The notes beneath the pieces are model-generated. The model saw only the letters and a program-made list of their open reading frames with translations, was not told the DNA's origin and made no database searches. From Phycisphaerales bacterium (GTDB taxonomy: Bacteria; Planctomycetota; Phycisphaerae; UBA1845): a DNA stretch of 64,000 nucleotides. Of the stretch, positions 7,668 through 16,190 are shown one piece after another (position 1 is the stretch's first letter; each line of letters starts with the position of its first letter). Made by a program: the position numbers and the translations under genes. Location: NCBI GenBank assembly GCA_020852275.1, contig JADZBE010000012.1:1-64000 (forward strand). The letters are read 5' to 3'.

Positions 7668-10600
7668 ATGGCCAAACAACTCAACAAGAATCTCGTTGCG
7701 CTGGTGACCGGCGTGGTGTGTCTCAGCGCGGTGGCGGCGGCGCTGCTGTGGGTGCGAAGCGTCCGCCCTCAGGATCCGACGCCGTTCGTGAAGCTTGCCG
7801 AGCAGGCGGCGCAGCGCGGCGACCGGCGGCGGGCGATCGCGCTGTACGGCCGCGCGGCGGGCATCAGCAGGAATGCCGCGCATCTCGCCCTCGCCGGCGA
7901 CCTGTGGATCGAGGAAGGAAACGTCCCGCTGGCGCGCGCGACGTGGGAGGCCGGCAAGACGATGGACCCGCGCAGCGTCGCCCCGCGCGAGCGGTTGGTC
8001 CACTTCCTGATTGATTTCGCGGAACTGGCCGGTTCGGCGTCCGCGTGGCAGGCGGTGGCGCTGGAAGCGCAGGGTCTGGTCGAGGTCCAGGCGGACAGCG
8101 CGCTGGGTCACTACGGGCTGGGGCTGTCGCTGGGCGAGGATCCTTCGCACAAGAAGGAGAACCACGAAACCGCGGTGGCCTCCCTGCGCGAGGCGGTGCG
8201 GATCGCGCCGTTGCAGCTTGAGTACACTGAGGCGCTGGCGAAGACGCTGGAGTGGGCCGAGCGCGCGGCGGAAGCGGAAGCGGCGCTGCGGGAACTTGCG
8301 GGTCGGCTGACGCAGCCCTCGCTCGACGCCACCAAAGTCCGCTGCGCGCTGGGCGCCTTGCTGGCGCGGACCGGGAAACTCGCGGAAGCCAAACCGGCCT
8401 TTGACGAGGCGCTGACCCTCGCGGCGGGCAGCGCTGAAGCGCAGGCGATAGCCCGCCTTCACCAGGCGAGGTATCAGCTCAGCGTCGCGGATTCGGCGTC
8501 AGTGGAAAAGGGGTCCGCCGCATGGAAGGCGTTGCTGGAGCAGGCGCGCGGCGATCTTGAAGAAGCCAACCGCCTCGACCCCGCCGGATTTGAGGCTTTC
8601 TTGGAACTAGGCCGGTTGTATCTGCGGCTGGAGCAGTTTCACGACGCGCTTCGCGTGGCGGGCGAACGGCTGGCGCGCGGCTTCCCCGGCGCCGGGTTGA
8701 ACGAGTTTCGTCGCAAGGCGCAGATTTATGAACTGACAATGCTCGCCGCGGACGCTTCCGCTGCCGCGGCGCGACAGGAGGGGCTGGCGTCCGGCGAGCG
8801 CGACAGGCGGCTTTTGGAGGCGATGTCGTGGGTGGCCAAGGCGCAGGCGGAGTGGGCGGAAGGTCCGCGAGGCTTGGCGCTGGAGGGCGAGATTCTGCTG
8901 CTGCAGGGCAAGGAGCGGGACGCGCTGGAGCGCCTGACACGCGCGGATCAGGGTTACGCGGAGCGAGATCGGATCGACTGGCGGGTCAAGACGCTGCTGG
9001 CGCGGCTGCATCTGGCGTTCAACGAATCCGGCGCGGCGCTGGCGATGCTGGAGCGCGTGGGCGAGCTTGCGCAGCGGCAGCGGCCGGACGACGCCGCGCT
9101 GTGGTCCACGTATGCCGACGCGCTGCTGCGCAACGATCGCGCCGCCGACGCGCTTGCGATGGCGGATCGCGCACTGAAGCTGCGCGCCGAGGATGTGGTG
9201 GCGCTGCGCGTGAAGGTCGAAGCCCTCTCGCGGCTGGGGCGCGGCGCCGAGGTGCAGAGCATCGTCGGGGAGCTGGATCCGTCCGGCAGCGCGGCCACAC
9301 TGGTGAAGTCCCGGCTGCTGGCGGCGCAGGACGACTTCGCGGGGGCGCTGGGCGTGCTCGTGGAGGCGCTGAACAAGGATCCGGTGCAGCCGGCGCTGCT
9401 GCGCGAGGCCGTGATCCTCGCGCCGCGCGTGGGTCAGGAGGCGGAGGTTCGCCGTCTCGTAGAGACGGCGTTGTCGCTCGCGGGGGACATCGTCGAATTC
9501 AAGCGGCTGTCGATTGCGACGAATCCCGCGCTGACGCTCGAGCAACGCGAGTCGGAGATTCTGGCGCTGATCGACGCGGATCCGGATCCGTTGTCCAAGG
9601 CGCTGCGGCGCGTCGGCGTGTTCGCGGCGAAGGCGGAACACGCCAAAGTCCTGACGACCATCGCAGAGGCGGAAGCGGCGCTTCATGCCCCTTCCACGAC
9701 TCGAACCGAGGCGCAGCAGCGACAGACGATGCAGTTCCTCATGCGGCACAAGCTGTTCGCGGCCGCCGGCTTGAAGAACTGGCCCGCGGCGGAGGGGTCG
9801 GTCGCGGTCGCCGCGAAGCTGGACCTCGACGGGGCGGGAGGGAAGCTCTTTGCGGGCGAGCTGCACCTGCGCCGGCAGGAGTTCGAGCAGGCGATGAGCG
9901 TGCTGAAGGAGGTCGTCGATGCGCAGCCGACCAACGCTTTCGCGCTGTCGCTGCTCGCCGGCTGTTGCGAAGAGCTTGCCCGGCTGTCCGACGCCAAGGC
10001 GTTCTTCCAGCGCGCCGTGGACGCCAACCCGAATTACGCCGCGGCGCAGCGCGGGCTGGCCGGCGTGGCGTATCAGCTCGGCGATGAAGCGACGTACGCG
10101 AGGGCGCTGACGCAGTGCCGGCGGCTGATCCCCAAGGACGAGTGGGTCGCGCAGCACCTCCTGCTGCTCGCCGATGAGCAGGCGCCGGAGGAGGCGCTGG
10201 CGCGAAGAAAGAAGCTGCTCGCGGAAAAGGGCGACGACCTGGACAACCTCCTTCAGGCCGCGCGGCTCTGCCAGCGGCTGCGCAAGCTGGACGAGGCGGA
10301 TGATCTGTTCAGCCGGGCGCTGAAGGCCGCCCCGGACAATCAGGAGGTCGTGTTCAAGGCGGCGGATCATTACCGCGGCACGCAGCGCGCGGAGGAGGGT
10401 GAGCGCATGGTCCGCGCCTACGTCGAGCGCCAGCCGGACGCCGCGGCGCGGGCCAAGGCGATGCTGACGCTTGCGGCGTTCTACCTGCGCTGCGGGCGGA
10501 CGGGGGACGAGGAGAAAGTCCTGATCGAGGCCGCCGCGACGCGCGAGACCTTCGACACCTGCCTGAGCCTCGGGGATTTTTGCCTGATGCAGGTCGATCG

Positions 10601-12215
10601 CCCCGTCGAGGCCGCGCCGTGGTATGACAAGGCCGTGGCACTGGCGAAGGCGGAGCAAAACCCGCGTCGCGTGGAGGCGGTCGTGCGACGGATCACCTGC
10701 GCGGTGCACCCGCGCGTGCACGACATTGCCGCCGCGAGCGCCGTTCTCCAGCGCGAGCGCGTCGAATCTCCGAAGCTGCCCGAGTGGGTTTACTGGTCGG
10801 CGCAGATCGCCGCGCTGGAAGGGCGGGTCGAGGACGCGCTCAAGCTGCTGGATGAATACGTGCAGGCCCGCCCGGACGACCCCGCGGGCCTGTTCGCCCG
10901 CGCGCAGCAGAACATGTCCCGCGGCGCGTGGTCCGCGGCGATTGCCGATCTCGAGCAGCTCAAGGCGAGAAACCCCGGCGCGCTCGACCTGCGGCCCCGC
11001 ATGTCGCTGGCGTTTGCGTATGAAGGCACGCAGCGCAAGGACGCGGCGCTGCGCGAGCTGGAGGCGCTGCACGACGAGTTTCCGCAGTCGCAGCTCGCGG
11101 CGCAGGAGCTTGTGTCGGCCTACGTGCGGTCGGATCGCCTCGCCGACGCGGAGCGCATCCTGACGGCGCAGATCAACCGTGTGCCGGACGCGCGCGCCGC
11201 GATGTGGCTCAAACTTCGCGCCGACCTGGCGCGCCGCGGCGGCAACCACGCCAAGGCGCTCGACGACGACATCCACGCGGCCGAGCTGCTGGAGCACGCG
11301 CCGGAGGACGTGGCCCGCGTGTTGCAGGGTTTTCAGCGGGCGGGGCGCTTCGCGGACGGCGTCAAGTATTTCGAGACTTACACGCAGGAAGGCAAGGCGC
11401 CGGCGACGCTGCGCGCCGTGTACGCCCAGTTGCTCGTGTCGCTCAAGCAGTCCGACGCGGCCGCGGCGCAGTTCGCCGCTGCCATGACGTCGGCGCTGTC
11501 GGAAGGGTACGGCGCGGTGCTGCGCGTGGGGCGCGCCGCGGCGCAGGTGCACACCAGCCGGGACGCGCGCACCGCATTCTTCGAGGCGCTGGCGAAGGCG
11601 TCCGCAGCCCCGCGCGTCGTGGGACTTTTCGAGTGCGCGTTTGACGAGGTGGCCGGGGAGTGGGTCGCGGCGACGCAGCGGATGGAGCAGCTTATCTCCG
11701 CCGAGACCGACGCGGCGGTGCGGCTCACGCTGCTGCGCGCGCGAGGCATGGTCTGCCACCTGCACGGCGGGACCGCGGAGGCGGTCAAGACCTACCAGCG
11801 CATCGTGGAAGCCGATCCGAAGGACGTGGTCAGCCTCAACAACCTCGCCAACCTCCTGCTCGGCGAGGGCGGAGATCTCAAGCAGGCGGAGTCCTACGCG
11901 CGCCGCGCGACGGCCGCCGCCGTGGACGACGCACTGCGAGCCGAGACGCACGACACGCTCGGCTGGATCCTCGTCCAGCAGGGCCGCGCCGCGGAGGCCG
12001 TGAAAGAACTGAGTCTTGCGATCCGACTCGTGCCGGACAAGGCCGTGTTTCAATATCACTTGGGCGAGGCGCATCGAACGGGCGGTCGCTTCGACCTGGC
12101 GGAGCATGTGCTGGCCGGGGCGCTGATGGTGGCGGAGCGGGAGGGTGACAAGGCGCTGGCAGCGCGGGTGCGGGAATCTGTCGAGCGGGTGAGTAAGAAG
12201 GATGCCGGGCGATGA
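7668..12215 (+). CDS. Membrane-anchored TPR-repeat protein, 1,515 residues
   Basis: A signal-anchor helix lies at residues 9-29 (VALVTGVVCLSAVAAALLWV), after a basic start. The rest is almost entirely alpha-helical tetratricopeptide repeats, recognisable by the alternation of A/G/Y/A positions: LAEQAAQRGDRRRAIALYGR, AFFQRAVDANPNYAAAQRGL, LIEAAATRETFDTCLSLGDF, TYQRIVEADPKDVVSLNNLA, AVKELSLAIRLVPDK. The architecture matches PrsT-like TPR proteins of exosortase/PEP-CTERM regions and generic secretion scaffolds; I cannot distinguish these. ATG 7668 is chosen because the signal anchor starts there; upstream codons read through a repeat. It lies 212 bases after the EpsI-like gene in the same orientation and probably works with it in assembling surface polymer or protein. 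Confidence 0.85.
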   Translation: MAKQLNKNLVALVTGVVCLSAVAAALLWVRSVRPQDPTPFVKLAEQAAQRGDRRRAIALYGRAAGISRNAAHLALAGDLWIEEGNVPLARATWEAGKTMDPRSVAPRERLVHFLIDFAELAGSASAWQAVALEAQGLVEVQADSALGHYGLGLSLGEDPSHKKENHETAVASLREAVRIAPLQLEYTEALAKTLEWAERAAEAEAALRELAGRLTQPSLDATKVRCALGALLARTGKLAEAKPAFDEALTLAAGSAEAQAIARLHQARYQLSVADSASVEKGSAAWKALLEQARGDLEEANRLDPAGFEAFLELGRLYLRLEQFHDALRVAGERLARGFPGAGLNEFRRKAQIYELTMLAADASAAAARQEGLASGERDRRLLEAMSWVAKAQAEWAEGPRGLALEGEILLLQGKERDALERLTRADQGYAERDRIDWRVKTLLARLHLAFNESGAALAMLERVGELAQRQRPDDAALWSTYADALLRNDRAADALAMADRALKLRAEDVVALRVKVEALSRLGRGAEVQSIVGELDPSGSAATLVKSRLLAAQDDFAGALGVLVEALNKDPVQPALLREAVILAPRVGQEAEVRRLVETALSLAGDIVEFKRLSIATNPALTLEQRESEILALIDADPDPLSKALRRVGVFAAKAEHAKVLTTIAEAEAALHAPSTTRTEAQQRQTMQFLMRHKLFAAAGLKNWPAAEGSVAVAAKLDLDGAGGKLFAGELHLRRQEFEQAMSVLKEVVDAQPTNAFALSLLAGCCEELARLSDAKAFFQRAVDANPNYAAAQRGLAGVAYQLGDEATYARALTQCRRLIPKDEWVAQHLLLLADEQAPEEALARRKKLLAEKGDDLDNLLQAARLCQRLRKLDEADDLFSRALKAAPDNQEVVFKAADHYRGTQRAEEGERMVRAYVERQPDAAARAKAMLTLAAFYLRCGRTGDEEKVLIEAAATRETFDTCLSLGDFCLMQVDRPVEAAPWYDKAVALAKAEQNPRRVEAVVRRITCAVHPRVHDIAAASAVLQRERVESPKLPEWVYWSAQIAALEGRVEDALKLLDEYVQARPDDPAGLFARAQQNMSRGAWSAAIADLEQLKARNPGALDLRPRMSLAFAYEGTQRKDAALRELEALHDEFPQSQLAAQELVSAYVRSDRLADAERILTAQINRVPDARAAMWLKLRADLARRGGNHAKALDDDIHAAELLEHAPEDVARVLQGFQRAGRFADGVKYFETYTQEGKAPATLRAVYAQLLVSLKQSDAAAAQFAAAMTSALSEGYGAVLRVGRAAAQVHTSRDARTAFFEALAKASAAPRVVGLFECAFDEVAGEWVAATQRMEQLISAETDAAVRLTLLRARGMVCHLHGGTAEAVKTYQRIVEADPKDVVSLNNLANLLLGEGGDLKQAESYARRATAAAVDDALRAETHDTLGWILVQQGRAAEAVKELSLAIRLVPDKAVFQYHLGEAHRTGGRFDLAEHVLAGALMVAEREGDKALAARVRESVERVSKKDAGR

Positions 12216-12326
12216 TCCGCGGCGAGCTCCTGGCCGACGAGGCGCCCGCGAGGGCGCTTTCAAGAACGCGGGTGGCGCCGGCCTTGCGATCACGCTTTGC
12301 GGATTCCACGCCAGAGCGCCTTCACC

Positions 12327-12386
12327 TTTACGGTCGCGGCTCGGCCGTGCACATGGGCGGTTCGCTCCGTGACGGTCGCGGCTCGG
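12327..12386 (-). repeat. Two GAGCCGCGACCG elements in tandem
   Basis: Minus-strand copies are centred near 12335 and 12378, about 44 bases apart. They occupy the 329-base gap after the TPR gene, which otherwise holds only the tlpA promoter. Confidence 0.7.
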
Positions 12387-12423
12387 GTCGGCAAGCAGAT
12401 ACGCTAGCGGCCAAAGATTCCCC

Positions 12424-12453
12424 TTGTCATTCGGGTTCCCGTGCTGGTAAACT
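12424..12453 (+). promoter_or_regulatory. Promoter candidate for the TlpA-like gene
   Basis: TTGTCA (12424-12429), 18-base spacer, TAAACT (12448-12453), about 90 bases before the start codon. Confidence 0.5.
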
Positions 12454-12544
12454 GGAGAGTTTGAGGAAAGTCGGCGCGGGGTTGCGGGGCCGATGTTCGC
12501 GGGGGACGCGGTTCTTGCTCGTCTCATTCCGAAAGGATTCTGCC

Positions 12545-13486
12545 ATGAAGCCGGTAAGTGGTGCGATGCTCGTTCTCGTGTTGTGCGGCTGGATCGCGGC
12601 GCCCGTGATGGCGGGCAAGGTCGGCGACCCCGCCGCGCCGCTGTCGGTCACCAAGTGGGTCAAAGGCGAGCCTGTGGACCTCGCGGCCTGCAAAGGCAAG
12701 AACGTCGTGGTCGTGGAGTTTTGGGCCACGTGGTGCGGACCGTGCATCGCCGCCATGCCTCATCTGACGGAACTTCAGAAGAAATACGAGAAGGACGGTT
12801 TGATCGTGATCGGCGTGACCTCGCCGGATCCGAACAATGCGCTCGAGACCGTCGAGAGCTTCGTCAAGGAGAAGGGCGAAGGCATGGGCTACCGCGTGGC
12901 GTTCGACGGAGACATGAAGACGAACGCCGGCTACATGCAGGCGTTCAACAAGGGCGGCATCCCGCAGTCCTTCGTGATCGATCGCGCGGGCAACGTCGTG
13001 TGGGAAGGCCACCCGACGGAGCTCGACAAGGTGCTCGAAGAGCAGATGATCCTCGGCGCCAAGTACGATCCCGCCACGTACAAGAAGGTCGCGCAGATCC
13101 GCGAGCTGAAGTCGAAGTACTTCGCGCTGGCCGTCAGCCCGTCCAACAAGGGCACGGTCCGGGCGCTGGGCAAGCAGGTGATTCAGCAGGGCGTGGCCGT
13201 GCCGGACATGCTCGTCGAGTTCGCCGCCGAGATCCTCGACAAGAAGGACTTGAAAGTCCGCGAGCTGGATCAGGCCCTTGACGCTTCGCAGAAGGCGGTG
13301 GATGCCACGAAAGGACAGGACGCCGCGGCGCTGGCGGTGCATGCGCAGGCGCTCTTCGCCACCCACAAGGTCGCTGAAGCCGTCGAGCAGCAGAAGAAGG
13401 CCTTGGCCGCCTGCAAGGACGAGGCATTGAAGGCGAAACTGACCCAGGGCTTGCAGACGTATCAGGTCGCCCAGGGAGGGAAGTAG
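12545..13486 (+). CDS. Secreted TlpA-like thioredoxin-fold protein
   Basis: The protein has 313 residues. Residues 1-23 are a signal peptide (to VMAG). A TlpA/ResA-type thioredoxin domain spans about 27-165 with the active site WCGPC (Cys64, Cys67), FWATWCGPCIAAMPHL, and the cis-proline segment GGIPQSFVIDRAG. The remaining 145 residues are helical (VIQQGVAVPDMLVEFAAEIL, AALAVHAQALFATHKVAEAV) and look like two or three TPR-type helix pairs. Such proteins reduce or supply disulfides outside the cytoplasm. ATG 12545 follows GAAAGGATTCTGCC. It is probably transcribed on its own from the promoter near 12.44 kb. The partner protein is not evident. Confidence 0.88.
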   Translation: MKPVSGAMLVLVLCGWIAAPVMAGKVGDPAAPLSVTKWVKGEPVDLAACKGKNVVVVEFWATWCGPCIAAMPHLTELQKKYEKDGLIVIGVTSPDPNNALETVESFVKEKGEGMGYRVAFDGDMKTNAGYMQAFNKGGIPQSFVIDRAGNVVWEGHPTELDKVLEEQMILGAKYDPATYKKVAQIRELKSKYFALAVSPSNKGTVRALGKQVIQQGVAVPDMLVEFAAEILDKKDLKVRELDQALDASQKAVDATKGQDAAALAVHAQALFATHKVAEAVEQQKKALAACKDEALKAKLTQGLQTYQVAQGGK

Positions 13487-13522
13487 AAGGGAACCGCACG
13501 TGGTGCGGCGCGGCGGAAGGGC

Positions 13523-13632
13523 GATTTCGGATTTCGGATTTCGGATGTGAGATTTCGGATTTCGGATTTGAGATTTGAGATTTGAGATTTCAGGTTTGGG
13601 ATTAGCGATTAAAGATTTGAGATTTCAGATCT
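13523..13632. repeat. AT-rich heptamer/octamer tract (GATTTCG / GAGATTT)
   Basis: Degenerate tandem units GATTTCG, GGATTTC, GAGATTT and variants run for about 110 bases downstream of the TlpA-like gene. Base composition is far lower in GC than the surroundings. Related G-rich heptamer tracts occur at 27.60, 27.85 and 28.19 kb. Confidence 0.85.
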
Positions 13633-13651
13633 AAGCCAGCCTTCGTGCGAC

Positions 13652-13705
13652 GAGATGCCGGAGAGCACAAGCTGGATCGAGATGCCGGAGAGCACAAGCT
13701 GGATT
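13652..13705. repeat. 27-bp tandem duplication
   Basis: GATGCCGGAGAGCACAAGCT and flanking bases are repeated twice head to tail (13652-13678 and 13679-13705), with one difference at the last base. Confidence 0.9.
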
Positions 13706-13803
13706 GATCTTTCGGAGAGCCGACTCAGGCCACGGAGCGCCTCGGACTCAGCAGACCTTTCCGGATAATCCGGTTCATCGCCACCGCCGATAAGTCATTG
13801 AGC

Positions 13804-14685
13804 ATGGAACCCGGGATGACGGCACCGTACCCCGATTCCGCCCCCTACTTGGCGCGTGGTCCGCGGGCTTGTCCGCCCGCCGGGGCCAGGCGCCGCACTC
13901 TGTATGCGCGCCGTACCCTTCATGCGCGAGATCTTCATGCGAACCGCGGTTTCACGTTGATTGAACTGCTCGTCGTGGTGGCCATCATCGCGCTGCTGCT
14001 GTCCATCCTGATGGGTTCCCTGTCGCGCGTGCGCGCCTCCGCGCGGCATTTCGTGTGTCAGAACAACCTGCGGACGGTGGCGTTCGACTTCACGCTGTTC
14101 GCGGACGATCCGGTCGACAGCGGCGCGCGACGCAAGGAGGGCGGCAGCGGCAGCCGTTTCCGACTGGAGACGTTTCAGGAAAAAGTGTACCGCGTCAACG
14201 ATTTCTGGGATGTTCCCGGCAAGCAGACGGAGGGGTACGACCCCGACAAGCAGCCGCTCATGTGCCCTTCCGCGTCCGACCAGCTTCGCCGCATCGCCGA
14301 CCGCCCCTGTCGGGATTACGCGGTGGCGCCGCCGGAGAACGTCAGCGTGGCGTTCAATGCCCGGCTGGATCGGATCAGCATGAAGATCCAGGACCGCTGG
14401 GTGCTGATGGAAGTTCAACTCGGGGCGCGCATCCTCGAACACCCGTCCGTCCCGCTGGCGTTCGACGCGGACGGCGCCGAAGCCGTGCGGAAACTCGTCG
14501 TGCCGTATTACTCGACGCCGCCGTCGGGCGACGAGGGGCGCTACGGCACGGGCCAGTTCTGGTTCCCGTCGATGCGGCACGAGGGGAAATTGACCGCGGC
14601 CTTCGTGGGCGGGTACGTTCTCTCGACGCGGGAGCCGTTGCGCGAGTCGGGATGGGACTGGTCGTATCAGCCGCCCGTGGAGTAG
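13804..14685 (+). CDS. Type II secretion/DUF1559-like pseudopilin
   Basis: A prepilin signal is plain: NRGFTLIELLVVVAIIALLL then SILMGSLSRVRASARHF. Cleavage by prepilin peptidase would fall after the glycine of RGFTLIELL at about residue 49, leaving an unusually long basic leader. The body has QNNLRTVAFDFTLFADD, LMCPSAS and GGYVLSTREPL, the 'CPSA..' and 'GHV' type elements of the H-X9-DG pseudopilins common in planctomycetes; the HxxxDG end is not recognisable. ATG 13804 is chosen; TTG 13798 and ATG 13816 are alternatives and no good ribosome-binding site decides. It precedes a kinase-regulator pair by 29 bases, so the three may be one transcript. Confidence 0.8.
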   Translation: MEPGMTAPYPDSAPYLARGPRACPPAGARRRTLYARRTLHARDLHANRGFTLIELLVVVAIIALLLSILMGSLSRVRASARHFVCQNNLRTVAFDFTLFADDPVDSGARRKEGGSGSRFRLETFQEKVYRVNDFWDVPGKQTEGYDPDKQPLMCPSASDQLRRIADRPCRDYAVAPPENVSVAFNARLDRISMKIQDRWVLMEVQLGARILEHPSVPLAFDADGAEAVRKLVVPYYSTPPSGDEGRYGTGQFWFPSMRHEGKLTAAFVGGYVLSTREPLRESGWDWSYQPPVE

Positions 14686-14714
14686 CGCCGCGCCATCCCG
14701 CCGCGTTCCATGCC

Positions 14715-16184
14715 ATGCTGCTGCGTCATAAATTCGGCCTGCTCGCGCTGCTCTATGCCTCCTCGATCCTGCTGACGCTGGTCGTCGCCGTGTTCTGCAT
14801 CATGGTGTACTTCGACTCGGCGTTCCGCGAGGCGCACTCGCTGCTCCTGCGCCAGGACGAAGTCGAGCACCTTCGCACGCTCGCGCGCGCGGAGTTCGCC
14901 GTGGCGTCGGCCGACGCGCCGCCGGACCACATTCTGCCGCTGATGAGGGAGCTGGACGCGGAGTTCCTTGAGGTCGTCGCGCGGTTGGAGCCGGAATCGA
15001 GCGAGGGCGCCCACGCCGCGCTGTGGCAGGCCGTGAAAGACGCCTATGAGCCGGTCCACCGCTGCATCCGGGGCGTCGGAGAGCCGTCGGCGCATGGGTC
15101 GCTCGCCCTGGATCGCGACGCTAAACCCATGGCCGCGCTGGATGCCGCGCTGGTCGCCATGCGACAGGCGCTGAGCGAGACCGGCAACGCCCGCGTGCTG
15201 GGCGCCTCCACGACGCAGCAGCGCGTCGTTTCGCTGCTGGTGATCAACGCCGGGGTCGCGGCGGTGATGTGCGTGCTGGGCCTGATCCTGGTGCAGCGAT
15301 GGGTGGCGCGACCGGTGGGGGAGTTGCGCGCGGCCGCCCGGCGGATTTCGGAGGGCGACTTCGCCACGCGGATCGAAGCTCGCTCGCAGGACGAACTGGG
15401 GCGGCTCGGCGACGAAGTCAACCACATGTGTACGATGATCACGGCCATGCAGGCGCGCCTCGCCGAGCAGGAGCGCCTCGCAGGCGCGGGCGAGATGGTC
15501 TCGCGACTGGCGCACAACATCCGCAATCCGCTGGCGGGACTGCGCGGGCTGGCCGAGGAAACGCTGCACCGCCATCCGTCGGACCACGACACGAGCGAGT
15601 GTCAGCGGCGGATCATTGAAACGGTGGATCGGTTTGAGAAGTGGCTGCGCGAGCTTCAGCAATCCGTTTCGCCGCTCACCATCCGCCCGGAGAGACTGGA
15701 CGTGCGTCCGTGGATCGACAACGTGGTGTCCGTGGCGCGGCCGATGGCGCTGCGGAGGCGCGTCGATCTGAGCATCGAGACGGATCCGTCGGTCGAAGAG
15801 GTGGTGGCCGATCCGATGCACATGGAGCAGGCGCTGGTGGCGCTGGTGACCAACGCGGTGCAGGCGACGCCTTCGGGGGGGCGCGTGACGGTGGGCGTGC
15901 ATCGGGTCGAGGATTCGCCGGGCGGCTGGGAGCTGCGCGTGGAGGACACGGGCGAGGGCGTCGCCCCGGAGCTTCACGAGAAAGTGTTCCAGCCGTATTT
16001 TACGACCAAGCGCGGCGGGCACGGTCTGGGGCTGGCGATGGTGGAGCGCATCGTGAAGCTGCACGGCGGCCGGACCGGGCTGGTGTCTACGCCGGGTCGC
16101 GGCAGCCGGTTTTCGCTGTTTCTACCGATGATGGAAGGTCCACCCGCGCAGCCGGCGGCGTCCCCGCGCGGCGGGACGGCGTGA
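14715..16184 (+). CDS. Membrane sensor histidine kinase (HAMP-HisKA-HATPase)
   Basis: The protein has 489 residues. Membrane segments lie at about residues 8-30 and 171-195, with a 140-residue outer sensor region between them that I do not recognise. HAMP follows (195-250: RPVGELRAAARRISEGDF). The phospho-accepting His267 is in LAHNIRNPLAGL, where the usual acidic residue after the histidine is Asn. N-box ALVTNAVQATP, VEDTGEGV and GHGLGLAMVERI of the ATPase domain are intact. The gene starts 29 bases after the pseudopilin and ends 6 bases before the NtrC-type regulator, its evident partner. The signal sensed is unknown. Confidence 0.92.
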   Translation: MLLRHKFGLLALLYASSILLTLVVAVFCIMVYFDSAFREAHSLLLRQDEVEHLRTLARAEFAVASADAPPDHILPLMRELDAEFLEVVARLEPESSEGAHAALWQAVKDAYEPVHRCIRGVGEPSAHGSLALDRDAKPMAALDAALVAMRQALSETGNARVLGASTTQQRVVSLLVINAGVAAVMCVLGLILVQRWVARPVGELRAAARRISEGDFATRIEARSQDELGRLGDEVNHMCTMITAMQARLAEQERLAGAGEMVSRLAHNIRNPLAGLRGLAEETLHRHPSDHDTSECQRRIIETVDRFEKWLRELQQSVSPLTIRPERLDVRPWIDNVVSVARPMALRRRVDLSIETDPSVEEVVADPMHMEQALVALVTNAVQATPSGGRVTVGVHRVEDSPGGWELRVEDTGEGVAPELHEKVFQPYFTTKRGGHGLGLAMVERIVKLHGGRTGLVSTPGRGSRFSLFLPMMEGPPAQPAASPRGGTA

Positions 16185-16190
16185 GGATTC

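Noticed and set aside
12459-12475. RNase P RNA-like word GAGGAAAGTC
   Set aside because: Only the short word matches; the other conserved regions of RNase P RNA are absent nearby.
8607-12527. 1,306-codon open frame on the minus strand opposite the TPR gene
   Set aside because: It is arginine/histidine-rich without domains or a ribosome-binding site; the plus strand encodes clear TPR repeats. Long antisense frames are expected in GC-rich genes.
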